Shown: piece after piece, positions 45,684-58,600 of the stretch
Numbering within the stretch: the first letter of the stretch is position 1
Layout: each line of letters starts with the position of its first letter
Source: Phoronis australis
Taxonomy: Eukaryota > Phoronida > Phoronidae
Assembly (NCBI GenBank): GCA_002633005.1
Contig: NMRA01000184.1
Span: 48,328 to 112,327, forward strand
Direction of reading: 5' to 3'
Length of the DNA stretch: 64,000 nt
The notes under the pieces: model-generated
The model's input: only the letters and a program-made list of their open reading frames with translations
The model's database searches: none
Told to the model about the DNA's origin: nothing
Made by a program: the position numbers and the translations under genes

Positions 45684-48600
45684 ATGCAGATTGGCAGATT
45701 CCGTCCAGTACTGTATTTACAGTACTTTTTGTTGTTCCTTGACATGATTATCAATGCATTCTCAGATCTGGTGCGATTTCAGAATGTTATTCTACTTGTC
45801 CTCTATGTGTAAGTATTTTTACTCAACTAGTAATATTTTTGATAGAGCTAAAGGTTGCATGAAATCTTTTTCTTTTCTTGTTGATAACCTTTTGATATGT
45901 GAATATGACTGGTCAGATTTACAAATATCTGACAACATGGACGGGAAGCTCTTGAAATTTTTACAAGTCTGATTCGATTTCTGTGTTCTACGACCAAGTA
46001 GTTCCAGGTGGTCGTTATGGCTCAGTGCACTAGAGCATCTACACAGATTGTAGAGGATCCCGGGTTTGAACCCCAGTCGTGGCAGGAATCCTTTCAGACA
46101 TATAATTACTAGGTCACTGGATATATGACAATATATAATTCTTTTAGGGTACCTCAACTTAATTGTGCATAGTTTCACAGACTATACATACCTGACTTTT
46201 ACTTTTTGGGAGCCTTTCACTGATTTGTTATATTATTACTATTATTATTGGGGCTGTACTGACATTGAATGTTCCAAGATTAAATAATTACTATATTCCC
46301 GTTGCCATATCTGAGAGAGCACATGTCCTATCATTGTCAAATTATGCTGCCACATCTATGCGTACTTAGTGATTTAGACCTATATAAGGACATTGCGCTT
46401 TTACAGAAAATAAGTGATCATCTGCGGACCAACAGCAGAGCTGTCACATTGTCAACATAAATTTATTTGTTTGGCACTTCATTAGTTATGTGTAGTACTC
46501 AGAAAGTTTGCATAGCAGAAAAGTAGTTCAGTTTCATAAATTACACAAGGTTTAATGGGCTTTGACTGTTTGATTCACTTGAGAGGCTTGAAGTTTAAGG
46601 GCTATTTTTTATGATTGTTTTTTTATTAGTAGAATAAAGATTGTAAGAAAGCTAGAAAGATTGAGCTTTTCTCGAAATAGGTAAAAGAACATACGAGTTG
46701 TCTGCTGTTATTCAGCCAAACCTGTTATCACATTAGTATCGACGTTATAATGTTCCCTTTGCCATGTTTTTTGTCTTTGTCCTTTATGTATCTGAATTAG
46801 TCAAGCTGACTCCCATCAGCGCTTTTGTGTTTCCTTCCAACATCCAAGATGTGTGCACTGTGTTCATGTTCTTGAGTTAATCACTCTGCCAATATTGTGG
46901 AATTCTCTTCTAGCATCCAAGATGTGTGCACTGTGTTCATGTTCTTGAGTTAATCACTCTGCCAATATTGTGGAATTCTCTTCTAGCATCCAAGATGTTT
47001 GCACCGTGTTCATGCTCATCATTACATTCCTCACTTTCTTCAACACCTACATATTCCAAGCCGGCCTGTTGGCCATACTCATACGCAAGTTCAAGGCCAC
47101 CATCATCATCACACTCATCTATCTGGTGCTCAGTATCGGCTTCCATGTTTGGACAATGGTAAGGTTTTCACTCGTCCCAGTCTCCAGCTATCTGTTTGCC
47201 ATTTTCTCACGATCGCTTTTGACCCTGTTGGACTGCTGCACTCAAATTTGGGACACTTCGGTAAAACTACGATAAATTCTCATCAATTTTGGATAAAATT
47301 GACCTTCTTTTATTTCTCAATGACTTCTGGCATTATTGTGAATGCCAACATTTTTTCAAAATATTTTGTGATGGCAGCTTTGATACAGAACTTGAATATT
47401 GCAAACCGTTATTTTGCTGCTTTGAGTCTTTTATAGTAAAAAATGAGAAAACAAACTTTACCAATATTGTGTCCTGTTTTACTGTAATGTTCTTGTCATT
47501 TAAATGATTTTTTTCCGTAATCAGAAAAGCTGTTCCTTCACCACCTCGCTACTTGGAATTTGTTGGCGGTGGCTCTGAAGACAAAGAGCACGTCTCTTAA
47601 AAAAGTGAATGACTTTTGTGAACAATTTAAAACAGCCATCTCTTTTATTTTGATGAATGTATAAACTTTAAAGCATACTGTATAATGACAATACTTTGAA
47701 CTCTATATTTTGATAGTGTAATTGATGTTTTGCACAAAACCAATGTTGATTTGTAAATGTTTTGTTGTTTGCAAAGTTTGAAAATAAATAATACCTAAAT
47801 AATTGAAGTCACAACATGTTTTGTTAATGTATTTCTTATGACTGTGATTGAAGCCCATTGCATCCCTAATGTGCTGAAATGACGTCTGTACTTGCATAAA
47901 AGGATACTAAATCCTGTTTTGGTGATTTCATGCAATCCTTATTCTGCCACCTGAAAATGCACTATTGGCATCCTACTTGGGTGATCATAGCATGATATTT
48001 TCTTTGTCACAGATAGCATATTGTGGTTCGTGGTAGGTGGTCTTTTCCTTCAGTTGTGATGTAACTTGCCTAAAGTGTTGGTCACGCTTGCCGTTTAGCA
48101 GACTTTGAAAGGAGTTTTCAAAATTTAAGCTGTTGAGGGTTTTTGAGGGTTACAGAGCAATATTTTGTTTCAGAGAACTGCGTTTTTAAGTATATAATTC
48201 TGTAAATAGCCCAAAACCGGGTTTGGTATCCTTTTAAGTATTAGATGAACTTATCATTTTATGTTCTGTTTCTCTTCACTGCAGACATTGAGATGGGACG
48301 AGCCATTTGGTCACATTGACACAGCTGGGTTCCGAGCATTATACATCATCCACAGGACAGGTAGAACATTCACTTTGCTTCAAAACCTATGCTTCCTGTT
48401 GACCACAAACAAGGATATGTTTTAATTTGATGCGCCCACACATCTGTAGCCGGTCGCATATATAGTCTTCCTGTCCAGTTGTGTTGTCGATATCTCAAAA
48501 ACTGCTGGTCAAATCTTGATGAAATTTGACACAATGGTGTAGAGCATCGCTAGAATAGAGCATGTCACTTTTCAATTTGCCCCGCCCAGGGTGGTTTTTC

Positions 48601-50437
48601 AGTGTTTTGGGAGAAGAGAATTTCCAGATTATATCTAGAGAACCGATAGACAGATTTTAATGAAACGTGATACAGAGGTATCTGACAATAATGGGTCATT
48701 ACAACATGATTTTGAGCACTGCAACATCACCTAGTGGCCATTTTGGTCTCAAAAAGGTTCTTTTTTCAGCTGTACTTTTGGGAAGAAGTTTGTTTCTGGA
48801 TGATATCAATAAAACTGATTGAGGGTTTTCATTGAATCTTGACAGAGATATGTGGTAGCAATCCGCTGCCACCAGTCAATTGTCAGATGAATCCAACCTC
48901 TGCAGGACTCTTTTGTGGCCATTTTGGTCTCAACAAGAGGCTTCTTACTCCTTGTGTGGGAATAGCATTTCAATGAAACTTGAAACACGGGTATATGATC
49001 GTAATGTTTCAGGACCAGTAAATTTTCAGTCTGATTTGACCATTGTAGTCATTTTATCTAGTTGTCCAGTTGTTGGGTTGATATTTCAAAAACCCTTCAT
49101 CATATTTTGATGAAATTTGGCCTAAGGGAGTAGCTGGGCATTACTGGAGCAATGCATGCCACTTTTCAACATACCGCATGGCGTGGGGTGAAGCGTTTCA
49201 TTATTTTTGGGGAGAGAGTTTCCTAATGATATCTAGAAAAGTGATGGACAGATTTCAATAGAACTGAACACATGGCTATATGATAGCAATGGTTCATTAC
49301 AAGACGATTTTTGGGCGAATTTAACATCAGTAGCACCCCATGGTGACCATTTAGGTCTTGGCAAGGGTCTTTTTTTAAATTAGTATTTTGGGAAGAAAAG
49401 CATTTCAGTTGATATCTAGGAAAGTAATTGATGAATTTCAACGAAGCTTTGACTCAGAAGTATGTGATGGCAACATGCTGCTACCAGTTGATTTTTAGGG
49501 AGGGTTGACTGTTGCAGCACCCTCTAGTGGTCACTCCATTTTGCAGAGGATTGCAGCTACCAGTTTTGAGAAGATTCCACCAAGTGCTGCACCCATTTTA
49601 TCATGTCATGTCTACCTTTGCATCTGCCAAACGTTGTGATTGTTCTTTATGAAAAGAAGTAGACTGGACCTGGTAATTTTGGGATGCTTAGTGGTGTGGC
49701 GTATCTTATTTCTTTGTTGTAAATTTTAAAATTTGTTTATTTTTTAAACATTATGATTTGATGATATTTTTAAAAGGTTAGGTACCAACACTTTTTCTCA
49801 ATTCTGACCATTGCAGTCTACTCCTTGTGGCTAAATTATTGCCTTTTCATGAAGCCAATAAGCACTCCCAGAAACATATTTTTTGTGGTGCACTCTGGGT
49901 GCACATCAACGCTTCGTATAGCTCTTGACTTGTATTCTTTCAATACACTAGAATTTTTAGTCTTTGTTGGTTTTAGTATTATGTAAGTCTGAGAGTTGTT
50001 TTCAGTTTGTTATTTAATGTGTTATATCTGTGCAATGCTGCCTAGTTCTTGTGGTCCAGTCTTCAGTACAAATTAGTTTCAGGGTAACTTAAACTTCAAA
50101 GCCCTCTGCAGTGCTGTAGTGGGGCGGATGCACACGTAGGCGCAACCAACCACCTTTTGGCATTTGTAAGTTGCGTTCAGTGCTCAAGGTGATACGGTGG
50201 GCTTTGGGCGCCTACTTACCTCTAATTTTACCACTACAGCACTGCACCCCTCTGTGAAGTAAAGGGCTCTGATTAAAAAGTATGTTTTGAGAAATATGGT
50301 CTTTTATTTTTGAATTTACCTTTCCAGTTGCTGTGATATATTACTATATATACAAAAGATCTGCACTCAGATTGGGAGATCCGAGGTTGTATCAGGACTC
50401 AGCGTGGATTCGACAAGAATTTGACAGAAGGAGGTAG
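45684..50437 (+). CDS. TMEM138: Transmembrane protein 138 (ciliary transition zone)
   Basis: Four coding exons: 45684-45808, 46987-47158, 48285-48360, 50328-50437 (TAG). They encode 160 aa (human is 162), with phases 2, 0 and 1 matching. TMEM138 is a small four-span membrane protein needed for ciliogenesis and found at the transition zone/vesicles; human mutations cause Joubert syndrome. Landmarks: [12 protein letters not shown] in TM1/loop, [15 protein letters not shown] (TM2), [16 protein letters not shown] (TM3), HVWTM|TLRW, and the highly conserved tail [20 protein letters not shown]. The start matches the human N-terminus in position. The exon 2 acceptor region is tandemly duplicated (46841-46986). 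Neighbouring TUBGCP2 is divergently oriented. The vertebrate partner TMEM216 is not seen next to it. Confidence 0.95.
46013..46088 (+). repeat. tRNA-derived SINE / tRNA pseudogene
   Basis: A-box-like TGGCTCAGTGCAC and B-box-like GGGTTTGAACCCC are at tRNA spacing. A D-arm (GCTC/GAGC), an anticodon-type arm (TCTAC/GTAGA around a 7-nt loop) and a nearly paired T-arm can be drawn. The acceptor stem does not pair and the loop lacks the invariant U33, so this is not a working tRNA. It is probably a SINE head in TMEM138 intron 1. Confidence 0.75.
46841..46986 (+). repeat. Two perfect 73-bp tandem copies of the TMEM138 exon 2 acceptor region
   Basis: 46841-46913 and 46914-46986 are identical. Each starts with a near copy of the first ~28 nt of exon 2 (CATCCAAGATGTGTGCAC...) and ends in TTCTCTTCTAG, so there is a decoy acceptor at 46913 as well as the real one at 46986. 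Exon-like parts differ from the true exon at two synonymous positions before diverging. Use of the decoy would shift frame and reach a stop within about 13 codons. Confidence 0.95.
47159..48284 (+). other. TMEM138 intron 2
   Basis: Donor GTAAGG, acceptor TTCACTGCAG. ORFs at 46999-47507 are out-of-frame readings of exon 2 run into the intron. No element is recognised. Confidence 0.6.
48433..49560 (-). repeat. Modular repeat element of reiterated ~150-bp units, copy 1
   Basis: About five diverged modules share a GATATCTAG(A)AAA...GAT...CAGATTT(C/T)AAT block followed by CC(C)(T/A)AGTGGCCATTTTGGTCT. The left end is TTGATGCGCCCACACAT. In reverse complement, the ends and the CCACTAG core match the element at 58040-58725, so the two are the same family in opposite orientation. 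It has no coding capacity. Confidence 0.65.
50098..50262. mobile_element. Small inverted-repeat element (MITE-like)
   Basis: TGCAGTGCTGTAGTGG (50107-50122) is perfectly inverted at 50231-50246, with further imperfect pairing outward (AGCCCTCT / AAGGGCTCT) and inward (GTAGGCGC / GCGCCTAC). The ~165-bp unit would form a long hairpin. It has no ORF. Confidence 0.75.
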
Positions 50438-52228
50438 CCTCAGGTGTATGGTGGGAAGCAAGTATTGCAAACGAATCCTCAGTGTATCTACAATGGACCT
50501 GTTGGTGGATGCAATAGTCCAGTGAAGTACTCCAGCTGCATCTTCAAGAAGTGTATTTTTGCTATCACAAAAAAATAATTATAAACAAATTTTTGAAAAA
50601 TTCTTAATGTTGTGCAACAAAAAGTTTTAACTGTAATTTCTAAATTGATTTATAGTCCATTTCCTTCTGGTTTCCGTCCCTTTTTTGTTTTAATTAGGAC
50701 AGAGCTAGATACCCTTTGTCTTAACGAAAAGTTGTAGACAAACTGCTGTAAGGTATAGAGCAACTGTAAATCACAGCTGTCCTATAATCCAATTACACTA
50801 CTCCTGTATGCATTATATATAGCCACAAGCTTAAGGTGTTGTGCTTGACTCCATCTTGCAAATGTATATTTGTAGTATCTTATATGCATTCTTTGAACAC
50901 CCTTACAGAGAAATCTACAGAATATTGTAGCTTTTACATCTTCATTTGTGAATGGGGAACTTTTGCAACAGGCTCCTCTAAATATAGGTTCGTGTTTTTA
51001 AGTCGTCGGGAATTTTTTAGAATATATGCTCAAAGGTCTGTTTTAGAGCCACTATTAAAACTTTCCTGAAATGAAGTATCGACATAGGTCAAACAGAAAC
51101 GTAGCTTTTTTGAGGAACAGGATATTTTCGACTTGTCAATAGAATGAATTTGATTTACGATACCGATCGTACTATAAAGTTTTTTAAATACACGTATTGG
51201 TTCTCATGCCATGCTGTTGCCACCAGCACCTTTTCTCTTTATAGTCTTGGGCTTATATATGGAATACTAGAAAGGTAACAAATGTGCGCCTTAGACCATT
51301 CTGTCAGAAATTCCTGGTACCACCAATGATTGGAATTTTGTGAAACTCTGTTGAGTTGTTAGGGATATGTCTTTTGTCAGCTGCTGTGCGTGGTCCTCTT
51401 TAAATGCAAGTGATACTCATAGTTGGTCTTTGAAGACATTTGTATTTTCTCCGTGAAATTTTACCTGTTAAGTGTCTGTGCATCAGCAATGTATTGTCCT
51501 TCAGCACTTAGTTCGCACAAAATAGTTGCTAAAATTGATACGTTTCTATTTCTGAAAGGTTGGTTGTCTTGCTGCTAATTTTGTAAATTTTATATTGTTT
51601 AAGTCTACAGTGTACTTATTTTAGCTAAGTAAAATTGCTCTCGTCTGCCATATTGTGTGCTAAATAACATAGGTGGAAGTTACTGCACATTGCTGTACAC
51701 AGTGTATAGTCAAGTACGTACTTGTGGTGCTGAAGATGTCAGGATATACTTTTATTATAATATAGTATAATTTTGAATATCACTGAAGGAAAGAATAGTC
51801 ACTTCACAGAGAATCACATCAACGTCTCCAATTCTACAGTATTTACTCACAATGCTGTACTTCTGTAGGACACTCCCACGCACTTGCACACTGCTTCCGT
51901 GCTGATCAGTATTTTGTGTTCAGTACTTAACCATTTTCCATTCCTATGTTAATGATGTTTCACTGTTGCGCAAGGAGTTTCAATACAGACAAAAATTGAG
52001 AAGCCGGTGAGGTGTGATAGATCGTTTTTCACTTGTCCGACTCAGAAGTGTCAATGGCCTCTAAAAAAACCTTGGTCAATCATAGTGTTTTTCTACCTCC
52101 AATATTTGGGGATTCATGAAGTATGAGCACTGTTGGAACACTGTTATGTGTGTCACCGTACATAATGTGAATACACGCACCATTCATTTTTGTGGTATAA
52201 AATTTTAAATAGCAATCAACAATTGAAC
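50438..52228 (+). other. TMEM138 3' flank
   Basis: AT-rich sequence after the TMEM138 stop. I found no clear plus-strand AATAAA, so the 3' UTR end is unplaced. The 77-codon ORF at 50836-51069 has no similarity and is not supported. Confidence 0.4.
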
Positions 52229-52234
52229 TTTATT
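52229..52234 (-). terminator. Possible polyadenylation signal of the ARHGAP1-like gene
   Basis: The minus strand reads AATAAA here. If used, it would give the ARHGAP1-like gene a 3' UTR of about 3.4 kb and place its end next to the TMEM138 3' flank. Confidence 0.3.
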
Positions 52235-52333
52235 AAATTATGAGATTTGCACTATAAACAATACAACAAAATACTTAAACTAAGCACCGAGTACAGTCAG
52301 ATATGCTGAACAGTTAACCACACCGTACTGTCT

Positions 52334-52395
52334 GCCAATACGGAGGACAGTCAAACAGAGCCAATATGGAGGACAGTCAAACAGAGCCAATATAC
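52334..52395. repeat. 26-bp tandem repeat, about 2.3 copies
   Basis: The unit GCCAATA(C/T)GGAGGACAGTC... starts at 52334 and 52360 and partly again at 52386, with one substitution between copies. Confidence 0.85.
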
Positions 52396-55300
52396 AGTAA
52401 TATGAAGAATTTGAAAGGAAACAAGCCAAAAAGGTAGTTTATTCAAACACTTTAACAGGTTCTCCATAAACCACCACAAACTATTATGTTTGCAGTTAAA
52501 GGGGCAACAAAACACGCATCATCTCTCAAAAACTAACTTGATTTAAGGTACAACTGTTACAAACTTTGTTTTGTTTTGTTCCTTACTGGATTATCAGGGA
52601 ATGCTGCACACTTCAGTGTGAACAGTGCATCAATGCTAGTTGTTACTGCCCTAAGAAATATGATACAACATGTACTTTTTTACTATACTCGATAGCCAGC
52701 CTTTAGAACAACCTCGTAATAAAAACCATCAAAATAGATTAGGATCTGCAACAAGAGCATGTCCATTCTAAAGAAATGACTGAAACAAGACTCGCAACAT
52801 CACTGTAAACCAAATGCCCTCAAAATCTACATTCATAAGAAAGTTGGAGGTATTCCACATCAGTCTCAAATTGATAAAGCTATAGGAAACAACTGCACAA
52901 CCGCAGCTGATAATAAAGCTCACTATAAAATGCATTGCATAAGAAATAAATGCAGCCATCACCAGGCACCATAGACTATAGTTGTCTATAATCTATGCAG
53001 GCACTTAGTGTTCCACCAGTCACAACACACAACTCTGATCTTAAAACCCACCATTACTTTTCAAAACTGTAGTGTTCAGGACACGTGTTCAGGATACATC
53101 TTGATATGCTGCAAATACTGAGCCACGAACCTTTTTACAAATGGTGAAAATCAATGCGTGTGCATCCCACAGCACAGATTTGTGGAATGTAAATCTTCCT
53201 AATCCAGAAAGAGGCAGGTGATTGCTGGGTAATCTGGCAGTACATTTTGCCAAATGCTACCCGTTTTTGTATCTGTGGTAAACTGAACATCTGCTTGAAA
53301 TGCTACAAAAATGAAGTGATCTCTGCAGATCATATACCTACATCTGCTGGAAGCACTGCCCATTCACAATGACCACTATCCCATAATGCTTTGTGGATAT
53401 GATGTCACTTGTTATCCATTAACAGGTCAAGGTTTCCAGTTCAATTGTGCTGAATAAAATTTTAAGACACTCTATCAGAATTATGCCAGAGCTTTTTTTA
53501 CTTTTAACTGCACATTAAGGTATGTGGACAAACTATCCAAGGCCCAAACCCACTCTCTGGGCTCAATTTGCACTTTTAACTAGTCTGAGCTCATGTCTGA
53601 TTTTGCATTCGGAGATTTGTAATTTGGGTTCTCAAAAGTATCGGCCAACAATGTGAACACAACTTCAAGGAATCGGATCATAGACTATAGTACATGGACC
53701 GCCAATTCGGTACATTCTCAATGAACAAAATCAGTAATCGTACGCACAAGTTGTGACTAACACTATTGGCTGAGAGGTTACTTTACACTAGCACCACCTG
53801 GTGTGAGTCATGGTTTCACTTCCAGCAAGTAAGATGTCTACTCACTAACCAGAAAGTGGCTTGCAAATATCGGAACTGTGAATCTTTTGTCTACCATCTG
53901 TGGTCTAATTGAGAATTAAAATATTGTGAGTCCAAGTTAGTTCCTAGTCTCTCAACATCCTTTTTAAACAGGAATTTTATAAACAAAGTCATTTCAATAT
54001 CCTAATTCCTTCACTCAACTGACAGCAGTTCATACAAGCCTAAACCACTTGGTGCATCTTTCAGTGACAACTGTGTTACACATTGCACATGAACAACCAC
54101 ATTCACTTTTTAGTAATGCAAACGAAAATGTGCTTTTAAAAATTTGTGTTGTATATTCATTCAAAAGTGGTTTTTAAAGCTGCAATCAACCTACTTTGCG
54201 TTAAAAAATAACTTATGATTTAGGCCACTGACCAACTTCCTGACTCGAAGCAGACGTAATTTTTGAGCTCATTAAGTAATAAGGCTTGTTACTGCTGGTC
54301 ATTTTATGTCGGTTTCAAATTTCTTGAAACTTAATAAATAAGAAATTTTATCTTACTCTCCACACACAATTACATAACATAGCATCAGTCAATCGACTCC
54401 ACTGTTATAGCAGTTAGTGGTCTAAATTAGACCTTTAAGTTTGTTTGATGGAACACAGGTTTATAGCAGTTGCAACAAACTGCCAGTCCCATAAATCCAC
54501 CCTAGGAAAGGAAATCCGTCACCATACTACAACATGTGAGGATCATATAAAAATGATCCTATTCAAGTAGGCAAAATGCAACAAATAACAATCGGTTTCC
54601 ATAAATCTTGTTACAGAATGTCTTCAACTAAGACTTACTCCTTCCACTTTAAATAACATTGACATTGTTACTCGTTAGTCACTCTACATCATAGCAGCTG
54701 CTTCTACTCCACCATTGATAACTACTTAACCGTACAACCCAAGACTATTTTGCATACATAACACACTGAAGCTGAATTAACGCAGACACAACCAACAAAA
54801 TGCCATTCTTGCAGGGAGATTCATTTAAGAACCTTTCCCCGACATCCTGAAATCATCATGGAATGATGTACTCGAAACGATTAGTAAAAGAGTCGATATC
54901 ACAAAATCTACAATTACATTCATGGTGGCAAATCAAAATAATTTTTTAAGATTACCATGTGTATTCTCATACTCAAAACTTGCTGTTTCAACTAACTAAT
55001 GATTGTTGTAAGGAAACTGGTATGAAGTGTATAGTATCCAACCTTGGGACACCACATATTTCATGAAGCTAATAAAATCTTATGAATTAGGTTTTTAATG
55101 ATTATGTCAAATGAACAATCACAGGTGAAGTTAGATACAAGCTTATCAACACTAAAACAGTTTGAAGAGTTCTTGCCATCAAGATGAGCAGTTATCTTTA
55201 GCTTAGTGAAACAAACTCCAGATCATGTCATTGTTTAAAGACAAATTTGTATGTCTTGGTGCTGACTTAATACGTAACAGCATGTGTAAATTGAGGTTCA

Positions 55301-55660
55301 AGGAAAGGTTTCCCTGACCTTTAATGAAGCATACACCAAACTTTTAAATTCTTAATATTAAGAAATTAAATATTGTTAATTCAACAAATCCAGGTGACCC
55401 TTTTTTATTAACTTAGGAGACGAGTTAATAAATACTTCAAGGCTTACCTGGATTCATTGTATTAACATTGGTCCAGATAAAATGCTTTCTAGCGCTTTCA
55501 GGGCTTAACTCTTACAGGATTGTATTTTTCATAATGACATTAAAAACATTGGTCAGAGCTCATGTAACAGGAATTTCACAAAGTGAGTATCGAAAGAAAA
55601 TCATTTTGATTCCCCACCATGACAGCAATCCAAACACATTCAAAGGAGTTCAAAGCTGAA
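52396..55660. other. Long gene-free stretch, possibly ARHGAP1-like 3' UTR
   Basis: No ORF with family similarity and no recognised element over 3.2 kb. Position downstream of the ARHGAP1-like stop, and a candidate poly(A) signal at its far end, make a long 3' UTR possible. Confidence 0.35.
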
Positions 55661-58600
55661 TCATCTTGTGAACAACCTCTCGTAATTTGCAATCAACAAC
55701 TTGGTGAACGAGTTTATCTGACCCATAGCCATCAATGAGGCCTGTGTTCTTGACCACACCAGGTTGGGCCCGAATACAATGGCCAAGTTCTCAACGGTCA
55801 TTTTGTTGACTTCCGAATGTTCAACAACCTGCAAACAAAGCATCATAAAAAGTAATATTAGGTGAATATGCATTCCGGATAACTTCCAGTTAGGAAAAAA
55901 AATCCATTTAAAACGTCAATATAATTCAGACTTATCCATGTAGAGCAAAACGTACACATGGTGTACTTCACTTCCGTCAGTTTGGCCACTAGAGCATGCC
56001 AGTGACCTCGCCCCTCAGCCTAGCTTTTGCAACGTCATAGTGATCATTTGTTCAAGCAAAAATGTCTATCTTGATAAATAGTGTAATTGTAAAGGTCCCT
56101 CAATAAAACTGATTATCCCTATGGCAACCCTTGTGCTAGGTTGTCTAAATGCAGTAAGACCCTGCAATTTTCCCAATTAAATACAAATCTAATGACCGAT
56201 ATTCAAAAATTTCCAACATTTCATTGTTAAACATTTTTCACAAAGTGTAATATTTCTACTATAAATCAAATTACAGTGGTTTAAAAATGTTGAGAACATG
56301 TTAATGTCACGCCTAAAATTACCTCCTGCAGGAAGCTGATGAGATACTTAAGCACTGTATAGTTGTCTTCAGGTAATTCCACACACAACAGCCGGTTAGT
56401 TTCATCCAGTTTCTCCTCTCCGTGTAAAGCTGAAACACACACAGAGACCATGACCAGGGTCACTACCAATATCCAAGGACTAGTGAACCGTGCTCAAAAA
56501 GCCTAGTGAGAATGCAGTATACATGTCAGCCATGTGATGTTAACCGTACTCTATTTTACAGGATATGCACACAAAACTTACTGTGAATTCTGATTACATA
56601 ATCGTAGAGTTCAAATGTCATCAAAGGTTCGGGAAGTTCACGTAGGAAAATCTTCATAACAACAGCGGCGATGTTGACATCACTATAGTGGCTGTAATCA
56701 ACTTTCTTGCCTGAAACAAAATGGAAGATTACTTGAAGTAAGGATACTAAACATTTTTCATTTTATTTTAGATCAATACAATTAACAAAGTTTCCACCTT
56801 TTTACATTGCACATGAACTGCCACTATCAAGACAATAAAGTATTGATGACATGTCATGTTGGTTAAGCACCAAAATTTGTCTTATGTCTTTTACTCATCA
56901 TTACATATCATTCTCCTGGAGTGTAAAAATCCAGAAATTTCCACTGTCACGATCTAAATTAGAATCATGCTCCATTAAACTTGTCATTGTGTTGGTACAA
57001 AATACTGTGATTAAGCTGGTCAGAACTTATGGTCACACAAAGGAATCAACAGGTGAAAGTAAAGTCTAATTTTTCTGAAAGTGAACCGTTTTTCTCCATT
57101 TAAAGTTTTTTAGTGAAAGTATTTCGTACAAAACACATCTGCTTCACAACATTTGTTGAAAGGTCTTTGCAAAATTTAACAATACTTTTTATAGTATATT
57201 TAAAAATACTATTTATAATATTTTGCAGTAAGTGTCAGGTGCTGTTTACAACATAATTGCTGGAATAAGTGACCAACAGATGAAAGCAGACAATAAGAGA
57301 TCTGGACTATGTAAACATTGGTTTGTCACTGTCAAACTGATGATGACACGGCTACATCCCGACAGTCGATCAATCGGGATACTCTTTTCACTGCACGGGT
57401 GCGTAACGTAATATTCCTTACAGAAATAGGATTTTATTTCCATTACCAACACAAAAGCCAAAACCATAAGCGACTCGTGAAAACTCTGATTCCATTGGTG
57501 TTGGCCAAACCTAAAATTATGAATTAGAAAATGGCGCATATACGCATTGCCTGTTAGTTGGGATGTCAGCTCATTTGGCATTGACTTAATGAGATCAAAT
57601 GAGCGTGCTGATGTTTTAAACCACAAAACACTGTCTTCCGTTAAAAATTCAGCATTGACAGTTAAACAAGAGCAACGCAGAGCATTGAAATGCGCCCACA
57701 ATTGCACCGCATACGGTATCCTTCTAGGGTTGTTTATTGGTACCATAAAGTGGCCAGTAGAGGGCATATATGTAGTATGTTGTACTTTGCAAAATGGAAA
57801 GGCATGGTCATTGTCTCCTCAATAGGCTAGGGGCAAAATGTGAGTGATCTTCATAATACAAGCACATCCTATACATCAGTTGCTTAAAGCACCACAGAAA
57901 CATAGAATTAAAAACAAATTTACCAACATACGAGATTAGCACAGCATTAGAATGCCAGAAACAAATTTTTACTTGGAACTTTTCCTTCATAGTCACGAAA
58001 TAACACAAAGTATACACCTGAAAACCTATGAAAATACAGAGATCAATGTAAAATACTAAAATTGCCACTAGAGGCATACCGGTAGTCAGAATCATCCTAA
58101 AGTCGTCATCGTCCGTTGTCAACATCACATAAATACACTTGCTAAATTTAGTAAAGATCCTGCAAACGGTTTGGGAGATACAGCCATGGGCGCAAAAAAA
58201 ATGCCACTAGGAGGCGCCACGGTGATTAAAGTCATGGGAAATTCAGCGTCAACCGTCCTCTTCATAGTAAGAACATACATGCCAATTTTCACAATCATAT
58301 TTAGAGCGGTTTGGTTGATAGAGGGGTGGACGCCAAAAAACAGACTCGAAAACACTAAAAATGGTCACTAGGTGGCGTAAACTATGTCGAATCCATCTGA
58401 AAACGGCAGGATAGCGTCATCTCACTAATAGGTGCCTACATACCAAATTTCATGAAAATCCGTTCAGGACTTTTGAAGATACAAAGGTAAGCGTAAAAAA
58501 CTAAAATTGCCACTAGGAGGCACACCGGTAGTCCGATCCGTCCGAAAGTTTGCAAATGCCGTCCCACTCATGAATGAAACATATGTGCCAAATTTCATGG

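Larger units (their letters stand above)
45809..46986 (+). other. TMEM138 intron 1
   Basis: Donor GTAAGT. It contains a tRNA-derived SINE (46013-46088), a short ATT-rich stretch near 46230-46250, and the duplicated acceptor array at its 3' end. Confidence 0.75.
48361..50327 (+). other. TMEM138 intron 3
   Basis: Largely filled by a modular repeat element (48433-49560) and a small inverted-repeat element (50098-50262). The acceptor is ACCTTTCCAG. Confidence 0.7.

Noticed and set aside
46013-46088. Functional tRNA gene
   Set aside because: A- and B-box-like blocks and three arms can be drawn, but the acceptor stem does not pair and the anticodon loop lacks U33. Called a SINE/pseudogene instead.
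46926-47507. Several plus- and minus-strand ORFs around TMEM138 exon 2
   Set aside because: They are other frames of the exon and of its duplicated acceptor units. The frame ending HVWTM is the real one.
57246-57767. 173-codon minus-strand ORF as a gene
   Set aside because: No family similarity, lies in an ARHGAP1-like intron next to repeats, and has overlapping ORFs on the other strand. Likely chance.
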